Counted from the stretch's first letter, positions 40,499 to 52,940 are shown. The stretch is 64,000 nucleotides of DNA from Tubulanus polymorphus (GCF_964204645.1 NC_134025.1:14451001-14515000); one strand, 5' to 3'. A program made the numbers and translations. Notes: generated by a model from the sequence alone, not told the origin.

Positions 40499-41234
40499 TC
40501 ATCTCATATTCACTAACCCAAAAATAATAGCACTAACAATTGTAATTAAAAATGAAATAATATGTTCAGCAGCAAAACTAAGAATATTCCCAGCAGATTT
40601 TAAAACAAAACTAACAATCGATGCAATAATTCCGGGTAAAGCTGCAGCAGATTTTTTAGATAGTTCCCATAGATATTTTGCTAATTCCTTTAATCCATCT
40701 TTCACTTTATCTTGTATATCAATATTTATTTTTTTTGTAACATTTTCTATTTCATTACTGTTACTTATTCTTTTAATTCTAGATGGTTCTCAATTACTCA
40801 AAGTTGATTCTGCTAATATTTTGTTTTGATTTTTTTAAGTGATATTAATATAATAATCATCTTTCAAATGATAGTAATATTCACCATCTAAAGATTTTAA
40901 TTCTTGTACTAAATATCTGGCACCTCTATCATTTATATTATATCCAGATTTTTCAAATATAGGTTTAAAATTATTTATATATTCATTATATTATATTCTG
41001 TCTTACTAAATCTGGATTTTCATTTTCAATATTTATTCTCCGTCCAGCTCTTCTATCAAAATCGCCTGTTGATATTATATGATCATTAAAACCACTATCT
41101 GCTAAATTATTATTATATTCTGGCTCATTACCGTCATTAAAACTTGTTTCATTAAAATCAGGCGGTTGTTCTTCAGTTATGCCGGGTTCATTAAAAGTAT
41201 CCATTCCAATATCTTCTCCACCTTCTACATCCAT
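40499..41234 (-). pseudogene. Coiled-coil/membrane protein, central part deleted
   Basis: Acidic N-terminus from 41234 (MDVEGGEDIGMDTF), the small domain around NDRGARYLV, and the C-terminal block KKSAAALPGIIASIVSF. The coiled coil and the first hydrophobic segment are gone and several frameshifts occur. ATG preceded by a T7 tract and TATATAA on the minus strand, so the promoter motif survives. Confidence 0.72.
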
Positions 41235-41256
41235 TTATATAATAAAAAAATTAAAA

Positions 41257-42645
41257 TTAAAAATAAAATATTCCTCCTATTACAATTCCTATACAAGTAA
41301 TAGCTAATTCAGTATTTCCATGTGATTTATCATTATTACTTATAATTATTTCGTGTTGAATATTATCAGTTTTTATATTTTCTGTCATATTGTAATCTTT
41401 TATTTTAGAATCAATATCCAATTTGATATTTTTAGTTTTAGTTTCTGTTGATTGAATATGTTTTTTAATTTTTTAACGTCCATTACTTTTAGAGCAGTAA
41501 TAATCTTTTTATTCATATCATTTAATCCAAACTTATTATTTACTGTTGCAGTTTTAATTAGATTATTATAACCAATTATATTTCCCATCTTTAATATTAA
41601 ATCATCAGAAATAATAATCAATAAATTAGGTCCTATACAATAATTTAATCTTACATGAGATTTATCTAAATAATTTTGGTACCTGACTATATTTTCTGGG
41701 ATCGATCTATTTTTATCATTACGAATTGAATCTTCAAATAAAACTTTTAATTGTTTTTGTGTATAAATTGATGTATTTAAATTTCCAATTATTGGGAATC
41801 TTGTTTCAACTTGTGCGCCTAGTATGCAAATTAAATAAGTTCTAATTGATTGATTTATACTTTGTATACCAGCATTAGTAAAACCTTTACTATTTTCTAA
41901 AATAAAATAAACCCAACCATTATTGTTTTCTTGTTTTGAATTATCATAAAATTTCGGTAATTGATTGAAATTTAATGTTTCTAAATCCAAAGTTTCTATT
42001 TTACCGTAACCTAATTTATTATTTTAGATATCATAAAAACTATTAGATGCTACGGGAAGTGCACAATATTCTACAATTTTTTTTAGGGAAAGGAAGTGAT
42101 CTTATTGTTCCAATTTTTGTTCTAAAATCAGAATTATTTATACCTATATTAAATTCATTACAAATTTTATAAAACTTTGATAAATTAATATTATTATCTA
42201 ATTCTTTAAAATACCTAGATCCTTGTAAAGGGGTCTCTAATTCATTTATTATTAATCTTATTTGAAAGTATGTGTGGAATCTAAATAAACTTTGAATTAA
42301 TTTACATTTAGAATTACTCAAATGATCATTCCAACTAATTCCACAACCTTGTTGTTGAACAATAAACTGCAAAATTTAATTGGTTCTGCCAATATTTCAT
42401 ATTAGATTTTAATAACCATTGCTTTTCATCTTTCAATTTTTTAAAATTAATTAGATATACATGAAATATATTTTCCATCTTTGCATTAAAATTATTAGTT
42501 TCATCATTAGTAACATAAATATCTAAATTAATTAATGAATTTAAAACTTATTTCTATATGAAATATCTTTATTAAAATCTATTGCAGGAATATTATATTT
42601 AATTTATTTATTATATTGGAAAGCTTTTGGAAAACTATCTACCAT
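41257..42645 (-). pseudogene. Conserved Polinton protein (as 4742-6070), multiply disrupted
   Basis: Starts at ATG 42645 with MVDSFPKAFQYN and is broken by shifts near 42550, 42360, 42040 and 41470. It retains GCGISWNDHL, FRFHTYFQIRLI and GWVYFILENSKGFT blocks, and at the site of the E1 nonsense codon it has TTA (Leu). Ends with a hydrophobic CIGIVIGG-like tail. The upstream T-tract and TATATAA are kept. Confidence 0.72.
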
Positions 42646-42661
42646 TTATATAATAAAAAAA

Positions 42662-43094
42662 TTAATAATCTATTAATTCTTTTAACAATTTATTTTGTTC
42701 TTCAACTGTTATATTACCATTTAAACGTATTATATAATCCAATGTATTTTTTAATTTATTAATTTCTTTTATATTAGATTTTATTTTTTCTTTATAACTT
42801 GTTATATTTAATTTTGAACTTATGCCGGTTAATACACTTGAACTTAAACCTAAAGCTCCAATTGAGATAGCTAAAGGTGTTAATGGTGAGAATAATGCTA
42901 GAAATGTTTTTATAGAACTAATTGTAACTGAACTACTAATAATAAAGTAATATATAATTTTACTTTTTAAATATTTTTTCTTTTTAATTTTTAAATCATT
43001 TTCAAATTCTAATATGTTTTTCCAAATATAATTTTTATTTAGTTTTATCTATATCATGAGGAATAATATCAATATTGTCAACTTTATCATTCAT
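42662..43094 (-). pseudogene. Membrane/coiled-coil protein (as 4291-4725)
   Basis: Starts MNDKVDNIDIIPHDID; a TAA replaces a Leu codon shortly after and a frameshift follows. The hydrophobic part (LALFSPLTPLAISIGALGLS) is open, which shows that the stop in E1 is a mutation. Ends LLKELIDY. Confidence 0.68.
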
Positions 43095-43537
43095 TTATTT
43101 AAAAAAGAAATTACTAATTAGTAAATTTATATAAGCAACAAATAATACAATAACTGTTCCACCTAAAATCCAAATTATTACATATTTCCGTTGTTCACTA
43201 CTTGGTGTATAATAATCTGATAATTTAGGTTTATATAGATGTAATTTTTCTTTATTTGTTACTGCGTTATATGAACTCATAGCTTCATCGACTGATTGAA
43301 AATCTCTATGTGTAATTTTCTGATTATATAATTCTTTATTAATGTAATCCATGTAATTTTGTCTCTTTTCTCTGTATTCTCTGCAGCTTTATTGTATTTC
43401 TCTTATGCTAAGTTATGTCTTCTTTGTTCTGCTAATGAACTATTTTTATCAATATGCTTAAATAAATACCCACCACCAGTAAATGCTGAAGCGTTAACAA
43501 TTGCTGATCCTATAATAGTTATAATTGCAGATGCCAT
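43095..43537 (-). pseudogene. Two-pass membrane protein (as 3849-4271)
   Basis: Starts MASAIITIIGSAIVNA with the GGGYLFKHID block; a stop in the RRHNLA region and a two-base shift in the ENTEKRQNY region break it. The C-terminal 85 codons with WILGGTVIVLFVAY are open. The gene keeps a TAAATAAATG start. Confidence 0.7.
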
Positions 43538-43561
43538 TTATTTAGTAAAAACATTACGCAT

Positions 43562-43783
43562 TTATATAGGAGGAATATATTTTTGTTTTTCCAAATAATC
43601 AATTGTTTAATTAGATAAAGTTACTGCTAATGTAAATTTCAAAATATCATTTATATCAAATTTATCGACATTAATACTTCCCATTTTAAATACTTTTTTT
43701 AGTACCATTGTATAACCAACAGTTCCAACTGATAGTAATGCTCCATTATATAAACCAGTTATTATCCACTTCTGATCCGCCAT
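43562..43783 (-). pseudogene. Small membrane protein (as 3603-3824)
   Basis: Starts MADQKWIITGLYNGALLSVG and ends IPPI; one stop replaces the Leu of SNLTIDYLEK. The rest of the frame is open, and the ATG lies in CTAAATAAATGG after a T8 tract. Confidence 0.7.
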
Positions 43784-44139
43784 TTATTTAGAAAAAAAAT
43801 TACTATCTTCAAAATATTTAGTTATCTTATTTATAATTATTTCAACATTGATAATATTATTAGTTTCATTTTCATATATTTCAGTTATTATTTTTTAAAT
43901 ATCATTAATAATAAAATCTTCATCTAATTCATAAAATCTTAAAGACTCTCTAATTAAATCAGTAATCTTTTCTACATTAAAAGTTTCTTTATTTATTGTT
44001 GTTTCATATTCAAATGTCGTTTCATTAGTAAATGCAATATTTTTATATGAGTTATTACATCATTAATATCAAATTTCATTTCTTTCTCACGTTTAAAATC
44101 AAATCCAAAACATATACTCTGTCCAACAGTTATATTCAT
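43784..44139 (-). pseudogene. Small protein of unknown function (as 3261-3602)
   Basis: Starts MNITVGQSICFGFDFK, then loses frame near 44060 and contains an additional stop near 43898. The end DSNFFSK meets the next ATG exactly as in E1. Confidence 0.65.
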
Positions 44140-44155
44140 TTATATAATGAAAAAA

Positions 44156-44923
44156 TTACTCTCTACATCTTGTAACTAATTCATGAATTACAGGAAAACT
44201 ATTCAAATCAATTAAGTATCCATTATGATTTCTAATTTCTAACTTATTTCTAACTAAATTATTAAATTGTGAAATACAGGGCTTAAAATCACATTCAGCT
44301 AAATTATGATTTAATTGTGTTCCAAATTGCTTAACATTTTTTAATGGTAAAATATTCAATAAACTAAAATTACATGTTATATCTTTAGTTGCTTCGAATG
44401 TTTTAGTAGCATCAATTAAATTGCAATAAATATAAAAGTGTGTGTAAGGTATTAAGTTTGGTGTAGCATCAACATCTGAATAAATTTTATCTGGTGTAAT
44501 TCCTAATAGTTTAGCTATAGGTTTTTTAACTAAAAATTGATATTTTTCGTCATTAGTTAACCTTATTTTTATTTTATCAGAACTATCACTTTTTGAAAAT
44601 CTAATATTAAATCCGGAATCACTACCTAATTTTTCCAAGGCTTTTCTATTAATTTCTTGAGATAATGTATCTAAATCATATAACCCTGGTTTTAGAAATA
44701 GAGGATACCATTTACTTTAATTTTTGTTAATAACTGCTAAACCTCTATGATCAATAGTTTTATCTGATATATTATAACAAGAATTACATAAACTAATATT
44801 TACTAATTTTAAATCTACACAGTTCTTAAATTCTCTATCTAATTGTACTAGTAAATTATGTGATTCATAATTTAACAGTTTTCTAGAATCAACAAATATT
44901 CTATATTCTTTTAATTCAACCAT
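44156..44923 (-). pseudogene. Penton-like minor capsid protein, frameshifted
   Basis: N-terminal 68 codons from 44923 (MVELKEYRIFVDSRKLLNYE, with KLVNISLCNS) and a C-terminal 160-codon frame (44638-44156) covering VKKPIAKLLGITPD, the TKTFEATKDITCN block and the RCRE end. A stop and shift near 44715 separate them. It supplies the undisturbed form of the region split by insertion in E1 and deleted in E2. Confidence 0.78.
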
Positions 44924-44991
44924 TATTTATAACACAAAAAAATTACCTCGAACCATTAAAAATTGATCTTAATAAAATTTTTCCTAAATCA

Positions 44992-46291
44992 ATGGATGAG
45001 AAGATAGGATGTGAAATTTGTGGTGAACTTCAAAGAAATAGTAATATGGCTCGACATATGAAAAAACATGATGAAAACTATAAACCCCCTAAAATAAACT
45101 GCCCAAATTGTAATAAATTATTCTCAAGGAATCATGTTAAAAAACATTCAGAGAAGTGTAAATTTAATGACTCAACTGTTAATGTTGATAGTAACGAAAG
45201 TAATAATAATTCTGTTGAAACTGAACCTGAAATTATTTGGAAACCTATTATTCTATGATAAGAATAATATAAAAGATAATTTCTGTGAGCATTGTCGAAC
45301 AAAATATAGCCCTGAAAATATAGAAGATTAGGAAAATCATCAATTTCGTAAAGCACATATAGATAAAATTTCTAATAAATTTGAAGCAGAATTCAATGAA
45401 AGAAAAAATAGTATATTAGAAAGCATAAAATATGAGAAAACGTTACCACATAATGAAGAAACACTTGAAAAGTTGGAAAAACAATATAATGAATTAGTAA
45501 GAAAAACATATTATTGCAAATATTGTAAATTGATTATTACAACAAGTAATTCAAATCTACATAATAAAACAATAAAACATAAAGAAAACGTAAAAAAATA
45601 CCAAGAACTTAATGAAGATCTATTGCCAAGATATGATAGAAAAACATTTATTTATGTGTACTTAAGACTAGAAGATTCTGTGATATTTTGTAATGATTGT
45701 GGATGGCAAAGAAATTAATGGGGTGATGAACAAACTAGAGATATTCTTATAGAACCAAAATTAAAATATCTAGATGAAGTTTTTAAGATATTTTCTATGG
45801 AAGATCATACACCAGAATATAAGCAATGGCTTGAAAAAATGAAAATGATAGAACATAAAAATGGTGAAATAACTAAAAAAGATATAATGAAAACAATTAT
45901 TCCATCAACATTTAACACAAAAGAAAAGAAAATGTATTTATATTTATTATTTAACGATTATTATAAAAAACCTAAATTAACAGAAGAAGATATGGAAAAT
46001 ATAAAAGAAACATTCACAAACATATTAAATTATTATGTGGATAATAAAATAACAGATTCAATTAATTATGAATTCTGTTTAAATAAGATTGTAAATTTTT
46101 TAAACATCGATATTATAATTCCATTTGATGGAATAATGAACAATTAGAAACAAAGAGAGCGAGATGAAATGTGGAATAATATAGAATTTTATTTAAAAGA
46201 GAAAAATGAAATGGAAGAACCTGAACAATTGAATAAAAATGATGAAACCAGTAGTGATTTCGAGTATGATGATATTGATTTTCTTTTTTAA
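44992..46291 (+). pseudogene. Extra zinc-finger protein, unique to E3
   Basis: A long decayed frame on the strand opposite to the rest of E3. N-terminus: a C2H2 finger (CEICGELQRNSNMARHMKKH) and a second Cys/His motif (CPNCNKLF ... HVKKHSEKC). More CxxC pairs follow (NFCEHCRTKY, YYCKYCKLII, CNDCGW), then a helical C-terminal part with LTEEDMENIKETFTNIL. A frameshift lies near 45250 and stops at about 45329, 45716 and 46145. It would have had about 430 residues. The end overlaps the PolB end by four bases. No counterpart in E1 or E2. Confidence 0.6.
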
Positions 46292-48755
46292 TGGCAATAA
46301 GGTAATGATTTTATTTCATCACCCAAAATATATCTTTTATCATCGAACGGATTTAAACTAGTTTTTTCAACTTCATTAATGTACATCTCGTGATCTTCTG
46401 ATCTTAAACAATTCATTTTATGTTTCATTACAATTGAGTTATATAAACACTTTATATAATCTTCAAATTCTATGTGTTTATCAACCACATGTTTTGGTAT
46501 TCCTTTTAACTTTTTAGCTTCATGATCTTTTGTTCGATACCTATACATTTTACTTCTTATCCCAACAAATTTTCAATCATTTCATCGCCCCCTAATCACC
46601 ATATAGATTATTTGCATCAATATACAATAATTTATATTCATCATTTGCTTTAAAATGTCTATCTCCCATAACACCACTAATTCCACCTCTAATTGATTTT
46701 TCAAATAATAAAACCATGTCTGGTTCTTTTAATAAATCCAATTCTACATTTGTATATTATAAACCACATTGCCAGGTTAAACCAGGACTTGAATAACAAT
46801 AACAAGGATTAACATTAAAATGATTTAAATTAACTTCTCTAAATTTTTCAAATATGTCAGCCAATATCATAACATCTGATTTTAAGTATAAATCTACTAA
46901 TTCACCATGATTTTTTATCTTAAAATGATTCCAAATATTTAATGTTCTATTAAACATCTTTCACATACTCCTCTTTTAATTGATCATGAAATTGTTCTTT
47001 TGATAATTCTGTTACATAAAAATCATCATGTGTTTTATAAAATGAATAAGGAATTGCACCTTTAAATCTCAATAATTTAAAATCTTGTTCATTTGGATAA
47101 TAATGTCGAGTTATCATAAAATCATTATCAACTAAACTTTTTGCTAAATTATCTAATGAACTTGCTACAAATCTATAAGAATCTAAAAATCTAATGCAAC
47201 CAAATTGAAATGAAATATAATTTTCAGATGTCTTAGCTAATAGTTTAAAATCATATTTTCTTACATTTGCACCATTCATAGCATTATATTCGTCTATTTC
47301 TTGATTAATTGCGCCCAATTTTCCTGATAATTGTTTTATAAATAGATGGGTATCATAGCCTGATAAATTATGAAATAATATTGGTACGAAAATAACTATC
47401 TTAGCTTGTAAATCGCAATCTTCATGAGCAGCTCCACGATATTTTGAATTTAAATGATCACGATCTCTTAACCTTTTTATCAAATGAATAAAAACGTTTT
47501 TCACAGTAACAACAATGAGTTGCATAATTAAAATCAATTTCATCTTCTTTAGTCATAACTATTCTTTCATTTTTGTTTAATAATTGCGCAAAATCACTTT
47601 CTAATTCTATAATTTTATTACAAAATTCATTTACAACATTTCCACCACTAAAAGAAATATATTGACTTTGATATAATTCAGGATAATTTGATTTTATATA
47701 AATTCCATAAGCAGCAGCTCTTTGATGAACTTTTTTAATTGTGTTTATAATTGGTGGGTCTTGAATTATGTCTTCATTTAATTCATTTCCTTTATCCATT
47801 GATTTTGAAAATTGCTTTTTATTGTATATTTCTTTTCTATCTTGATCAGTTAATTCTTTATTCAACGATACAAAATCCCCATAAATTAAAATGGAACAAT
47901 ATTTTTAAATTCATGATTAGTAAATTTCAACTTACAATCTTTTTTTGTTGGCATTATTAATTTGTAAAAATCTTTATTATCACATAATACTAAATATTCA
48001 AATCTAAAAATATAATTTCGTTCAATGTTAAACCAGAACCCTCAAAATATATTTCCTCAATATGACGTTTAAATTCATTAAATATTTTTTCTAACTTCTC
48101 TTTTATTTGTGTTTTTGAAATTATTTCTTCAGAGTGTGTTTGAATATTATAATCCATGTTTTCTTCTGATTTCATAAAACTTACTTCCCAGAAATACTAA
48201 TTTTTGGATATTCAACATCTGTAATAAAGTCCATTATTTTTTCCATTATTTCAATAAATTTACTATAATCTTCTATTGTTGTACCTTTAAATAATCTAAA
48301 TATAATAGCTGCAGGACCAATTTTACCACGTAATGTTTCTAAAATTTCAATTGTATCTTTTATTTCTAGTGAATCGATATAATTTCTAACATTTTCCATG
48401 TAAGGTTTATTTGAAATAGATTTAGTTTTTGAAGCTGGTTTTTTTACTTGTTGATGTTTATCATCAAAATAATCTGTTCCTAAAACATTATTACTTGAAT
48501 TTTGTTTGTGTTTTTGTGATTCGAGATGTCTTTTATAATTCATTTTTGCTATAAATTCATTACAAATTTTATTTCATCCACATTCATATTTTCTAATCGT
48601 TCTTTTCTTTCATTGGAATTTTCTGGAGTTTCAAAATCTATAACATTTTTTTATGATTTGCAGATTTTTCATGATGAGATTTATTAAATTTATCAATGTA
48701 TTTTTTACAATATGTACAATGATATTGATTTTCATTAACATCATCTTTAATTCTT
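46288..48755 (-). pseudogene. polB: Family B DNA polymerase, palm domain deleted
   Basis: Fragments from the N-terminus (a C2H2-like finger YHCTYCKKYIDKFNKSHH near 48700, then GPAAIIFRLFKG) through the exonuclease region (LSGYDTHLF near 47350) to motif A (YIDANNLYG near 46600). There it jumps directly to a late block (GDEMIEN ... RSKMYRYRTKDHEAKK), so motifs B and C are absent. Many frameshifts and some missing internal pieces. The N-terminus stops at unrelated repeated DNA. Confidence 0.82.
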
Positions 48756-49404
48756 GACTAACGTTATTCAAACTTAGTATGGGGGACATTCTTTTAGCAA
48801 GTTCCAGATGTGGCCACCAGGGGGTCTCCGTAAATTGATTCCGAGCGATTTCTTTATAAACAGCCACCAGGGGGCTTTGTTGAAAAATCACGTAAGCGTG
48901 ATAGAGCCTTGCATTATTCTCTACAAGATTCGTCAACCTCTCTCTCTTGAATTAAATTCCTTGCCGTTGCTGGCTAGATATACATCTGCTATGTTGTTAT
49001 TCATTTTTCCTCAAATGCTGTTCACTCATCAGAGTGGGGGCATTGTACCACCTCATGTATGTATGAATGTATGTATGTATGTATGTATATATAAATATAT
49101 ATATATATACACGTACTTGAGTGAAGATTGTAACTCGTAAGTCGCAAGCCACACTTTTGTTGCCTCACGTATAAAAACATAAAACATATATGTATTTATA
49201 AAATTTCACGTACTTTTCCATAACGGAATAAAAATTAATAAAAAAGCATCATAAAAAATTACGTAATCCACATAAGTGAGAACTCAAACCCAAAGATTTC
49301 GAAGCGTCATGCTAAGGTTTAGGAAATCATCAAATCTTTGATCATAATCGCAGTTTTGAAAAACTAAACCATATCCATAACCCAGATGTTACTCCCCAAT
49401 ATTT

Positions 49405-49692
49405 TAACGATGCGTTAAAACGAAAAACATTTAACATGCGTTAAAACGAAAAAATGGTTTTAACGTAGCATTAAAACGAAAAACTGGTTTTAACGCATCG
49501 TTAAAACCAAAATTTCGTTTTAACGATGCGTTAAAACGAAAAACTGGTTTTAACGATGCGTTAAAACCAAAATTTCGTTTTAACGATGCGTTAAAACGAA
49601 AAACTGGTTTTAACGATGCGTTAAAACGAAAAACCGGTTTTAACGTAGCGTTAAAACCAAAATTTCGTTTTAACGATGCGTTAAAACGAAAA
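49405..49692. repeat. Array of 30-bp palindromic repeats
   Basis: About nine units built from TTTTAACGATGCGTTAAAAC followed by either GAAAAACTGG or CAAAATTTCG. Each unit has an inverted core (TTTTAACG...CGTTAAAA). A shorter array with the same units lies at 50488-50628. Confidence 0.88.
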
Positions 49693-50487
49693 AATGTGGC
49701 CCGAATCAGCCACCATAGATATGGGAACTCTGAAACTATTATTACTCTTATATGCTGATGACACGGTAGTGCTGGCAGATTCTCCTGACTCGATAATGTT
49801 TATATCTATTGTGAAACCAAACATATTAGGTAAATTATGATAAAACAAAAATAGTTATATTTAGGAAATCTGCTAACACTCGGTTATATAAATGGACAAT
49901 CAACAGTCGAGTACTTGAATGTGTGAGTCATTTCAAATACCTAGGCTTGGTATTTAATTTTAATGGAAAATTTACTCCTTACTTTCTTTTAGCAAGTTCC
50001 AGATGTGGCCACCAGGGGTTCTCCGTAAATTGATTCCGAGCGATTTCTTTATAAACGGCCACCAGGGGCTTTGTTGAAAAATCACGTAAGCGTGATAGAG
50101 CCTTGCATTATTCTCTACAAGATTCGTCAACCTCTCTCTCTTGAATTAAATTCCTTGCCGTTGCTGGCTAGATATACATCTGCTATGTTGTTATTCATTT
50201 TTCCTCAAATGCTGTTCACTCATCAGAGTGGGGGCATTGTACCACCTCATGTATGTATGAATGTATGTATGTATGTATGTATGTATGTATATATAAATGT
50301 ATATATATATATATACACGTACTTGAGTGAAGATTGTAACTTGTAAGTCGCAAGCCACACTTTTGTTGCCTCACTTATAAAAACATAAAACATATATGTA
50401 TTTATAAAATTTCACGTACTTTTCCATAACGGAATAAAATTAATAAAAAAGCATCATAAAAAATTACGTAATCCACATAAGTGAGAA

Positions 50488-50628
50488 CGTAGCGTTAAAA
50501 CCAAAATTTCGTTTTAACGATGCGTTAAAACGAAAAACTGGTTTTAACGTAGCGTTAAAACCAAAATTTCGTTTTAACGATGCGTTAAAACGAAAAAATG
50601 GTTTTAACGATGCGTTAAAACGAAAAAT
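50488..50628. repeat. Short array of 30-bp palindromic repeats
   Basis: Four to five units of the same type as the array at 49405-49692, in the second copy of the duplicated block. Confidence 0.85.
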
Positions 50629-50683
50629 GTAGAATTAGAAAAAAATTGGTGGAGACTGAGTGTCATCTTAATTTTTTTTTAAT

Positions 50684-51900
50684 GTGGCCCGAATCAGCCA
50701 CCATAGATATGGGAACTCTGAAACTATTATTACTCTTATATGCTGATGACACGGTAGTGCTGGCAGATTCTCCTGACTCGATAATGTTTATATCTATTGT
50801 GAAACCAAACATATTAAGATAAATTATGATAAAACAAAAATAGTTATATTTAGGAAATCTGCTAACACTCGGCTATATAAATTGACAATCAACAGTCGAG
50901 TACTTGTGTGAGTCATTTCAAATACCTAGGCTTGGTATTTAATTTTAATGGAAAATTTACTAAAACTATAGACTCGCTAGCAAATAATGGACTAGCAGCG
51001 TATTTCACATTTTGCAAATATCTTTTACGCTACCCAAACATAACAACACCCTTAGCACTCAAGTTCTTTAACGCCATTGTTGTACCGCTCTTTAACTATG
51101 GATGTCAAATATGGGGGTTTCAGGTAGAGAAGAAATTGGAGCGCATTGTTCTTAAATTCTATAAATCTCTACTGGGTGTAAAACAGACCACATCGGACTT
51201 TTTTGTCTATGGGGAATTAGGTGAATATCCACTGTTTATTAACCAGCGACTACAGGTACTGAAATACTGGCTAAAGATCACTAAATCAAAACCTGAAAAA
51301 TTTTCAAAAAGAGTTTATGATTTCATGTTCACCGAATGTCAAGGTTCACTTCACATAGTAAATTGGGCATCAAAAGTTAGGGATCTGTTGAATAGCATGG
51401 GATACGGCGAATTCTGGATTAATCAGAGGGTTGAAAACGAATTGTGGTTTATCCGTTCAGTCGAACAACGTATGAAAGATATTTATTGTCAAAATTGGTT
51501 TAATGCAATATCTACGTCTAATAAAGCGTTATACTATCGGGACTATAAAATGACTATCATGTATGAGCCATATCTGGACATGTCAAAATTTATTAGAACT
51601 ACTATAGCAAGATTTAGGTGTTCAAGTCATGATTTATAAGTGGAGACTGGTAGATGGACGAGACCCCCATTACCGTATGCTCACCGCACATGCTCCCGGT
51701 GTAATATTAATGCAGTTGAAGACGAATATCATATCGTTTTGATATGTCCCTTTTATGATAACCTTAGGTTAGAATATATCAACTCGAGATACTGGAACAA
51801 CCCAAATACAGCGAAATTTTCTATTCTAATGCGTAATAACAATGATTTTTCAAACCTTTCGAAATTCCTTAAGAAAGTTTATATACTCAGGCAACCTTAA
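50684..51900 (+). pseudogene. LINE reverse transcriptase C-terminal part
   Basis: YADDTVVLAD (reverse transcriptase motif) near 50745, a frameshift near 50905, then 243 codons with FKYLGLVFNFNGKFT, CQIWGF and ERIVLKFYKSLLGV, and after one TAA (51637-51639) another 86 codons in the same frame with CSRCNINAVEDEYHIVLICPFY. These are standard blocks of the end of CR1/Jockey-like non-LTR retrotransposon proteins. A 5'-truncated, dead copy. Confidence 0.8.
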
Positions 51901-52016
51901 CTTATTATGTAATCCACAATCATATGTATCAATGATTGTTCTATGTTATATTGTTTCCCGCCATTTATGCTTGTATATCGATTTTTGTCATAAAAGTTTA
52001 TAACTTTGGCAATAAA

Positions 52017-52023
52017 TACATAC

Positions 52024-52055
<32 letters not shown>

Positions 52056-52060
52056 GTGTG

Positions 52061-52092
<32 letters not shown>

Positions 52093-52315
52093 TGCGTGCG
52101 TAAGTATGTATGTATGCGTGCGTGCGTGCGTGCGTGCGTAAGTATGTATGTATGTATGTATGTATATGTATATATGTATATATGTATATATGTATATATA
52201 TATATACATACATACATGCATACATACACATGCATACATACGCATGCATGCAATCATGCATGCATACATACATGCATACATACATGCATACATACACACA
52301 TATATATATATATAA
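52017..52315. repeat. Tetranucleotide microsatellite with inverted halves
   Basis: (TATG)n, (TG)n and (TGCG)n runs in the first half, (CATA)n and (CATG)n runs in the second, with a TATA centre. The halves are roughly reverse complements, so the block could form a long hairpin. Open frames in it are repeat artefacts. Confidence 0.9.
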
Positions 52316-52569
52316 TGGTACATTTAGTCTTCCGACATTTAGTCTTTGTACATTTACTTTCCATCCAATTAGTCTTCCAAATTGGGACATTTAGTCTTCC
52401 TTCTAGGGAGGTACAGTTAGTGGAAGCCTGAAACCTGGGGTTTATTATCTTAAAATACTGATAATATGGCTGAATTCTCTTCACAATTTTCTTGTTACCA
52501 AAAATATATCTGAGGACAACAACAGATTAGTTGCTCTTTAGGAACTGCATAATTTGATAAGCTAGTGGG

Positions 52570-52940
52570 AACTAATGATTTCAGTTCACAATCATGTAGG
52601 GTTATTGTTAAAAGAGGCTAGATTAAAGGGAACTAATTAATTAATTGATTAGTTATTCTTTAATCTAAGGAAACAATACATATACCCTAAACAGGCCAAT
52701 GAGTACTAATGATTTCAGTTCACATGTAGGGTTATTGTTAAAAGAGGCTAGATTAAAGGGAACTAATTAATTAATTAATTAGTTATTCCTTAATCTAAGG
52801 AAACAATACATATAGCCTAAACAGGCCAATGAGTACTAATGATTTCAGTTCACATGTAGGGTTATTGTTAAAAGAGGCTAGATTAAAGGGAACTAATTAA
52901 TTATTAATTAGTTATTCTTTAATCTAATGAAACAATACGT
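52570..52940. repeat. Three tandem copies of a 120-base unit
   Basis: Units start with ACTAATGATTTCAGTTCACA, include AGAGGCTAGATTAAAGGGAA and an AATTAATTAATT run, and end with AAACAATACATATA. Copies begin near 52570, 52691 and 52834. They lie inside the Mutator-like element. Confidence 0.88.

Larger units (their letters stand above)
38366..48755 (-). mobile_element. Polinton/Maverick element E3 (inverted, decayed, no termini)
   Basis: Homologues of E1/E2 genes lie in the opposite direction: integrase, capsid protein, coiled-coil protein, conserved protein, four small proteins and the penton-like protein, then PolB. Every gene has stops, shifts or deletions. Inverted repeats, ATPase and HNH genes are missing. 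Integrase directly adjoins the capsid gene, so the middle of the element was lost or rearranged. It is more distant from E1 and E2 than these are from each other, and carries an extra zinc-finger gene between the penton-like gene and PolB. Confidence 0.88.
48791..50960. repeat. Tandem duplication of a 1.0-1.2-kb block
   Basis: Copy 1 (48791-49976) and copy 2 (49986-50960) share CTTTTAGCAAGTTCCAGATG, the CACCAGGGG words, a TGTATGTA microsatellite, a 30-bp palindromic array and a LINE fragment with LLYADDTVVLADSPDS, the YxDD motif of reverse transcriptase. They differ in array length and by small indels. Copy 2 continues into the rest of the LINE end. Confidence 0.85.

Noticed and set aside
49405-49692. 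CRISPR array from palindromic 30-bp units
   Set aside because: No unique spacers; alternating near-identical linkers and eukaryotic LINE context show a satellite.
52006-52431. Several open frames in all directions over the tetranucleotide repeat
   Set aside because: They encode only Tyr/Val/Met/Cys or Thr/His/Ile periodic sequence produced by the microsatellite.
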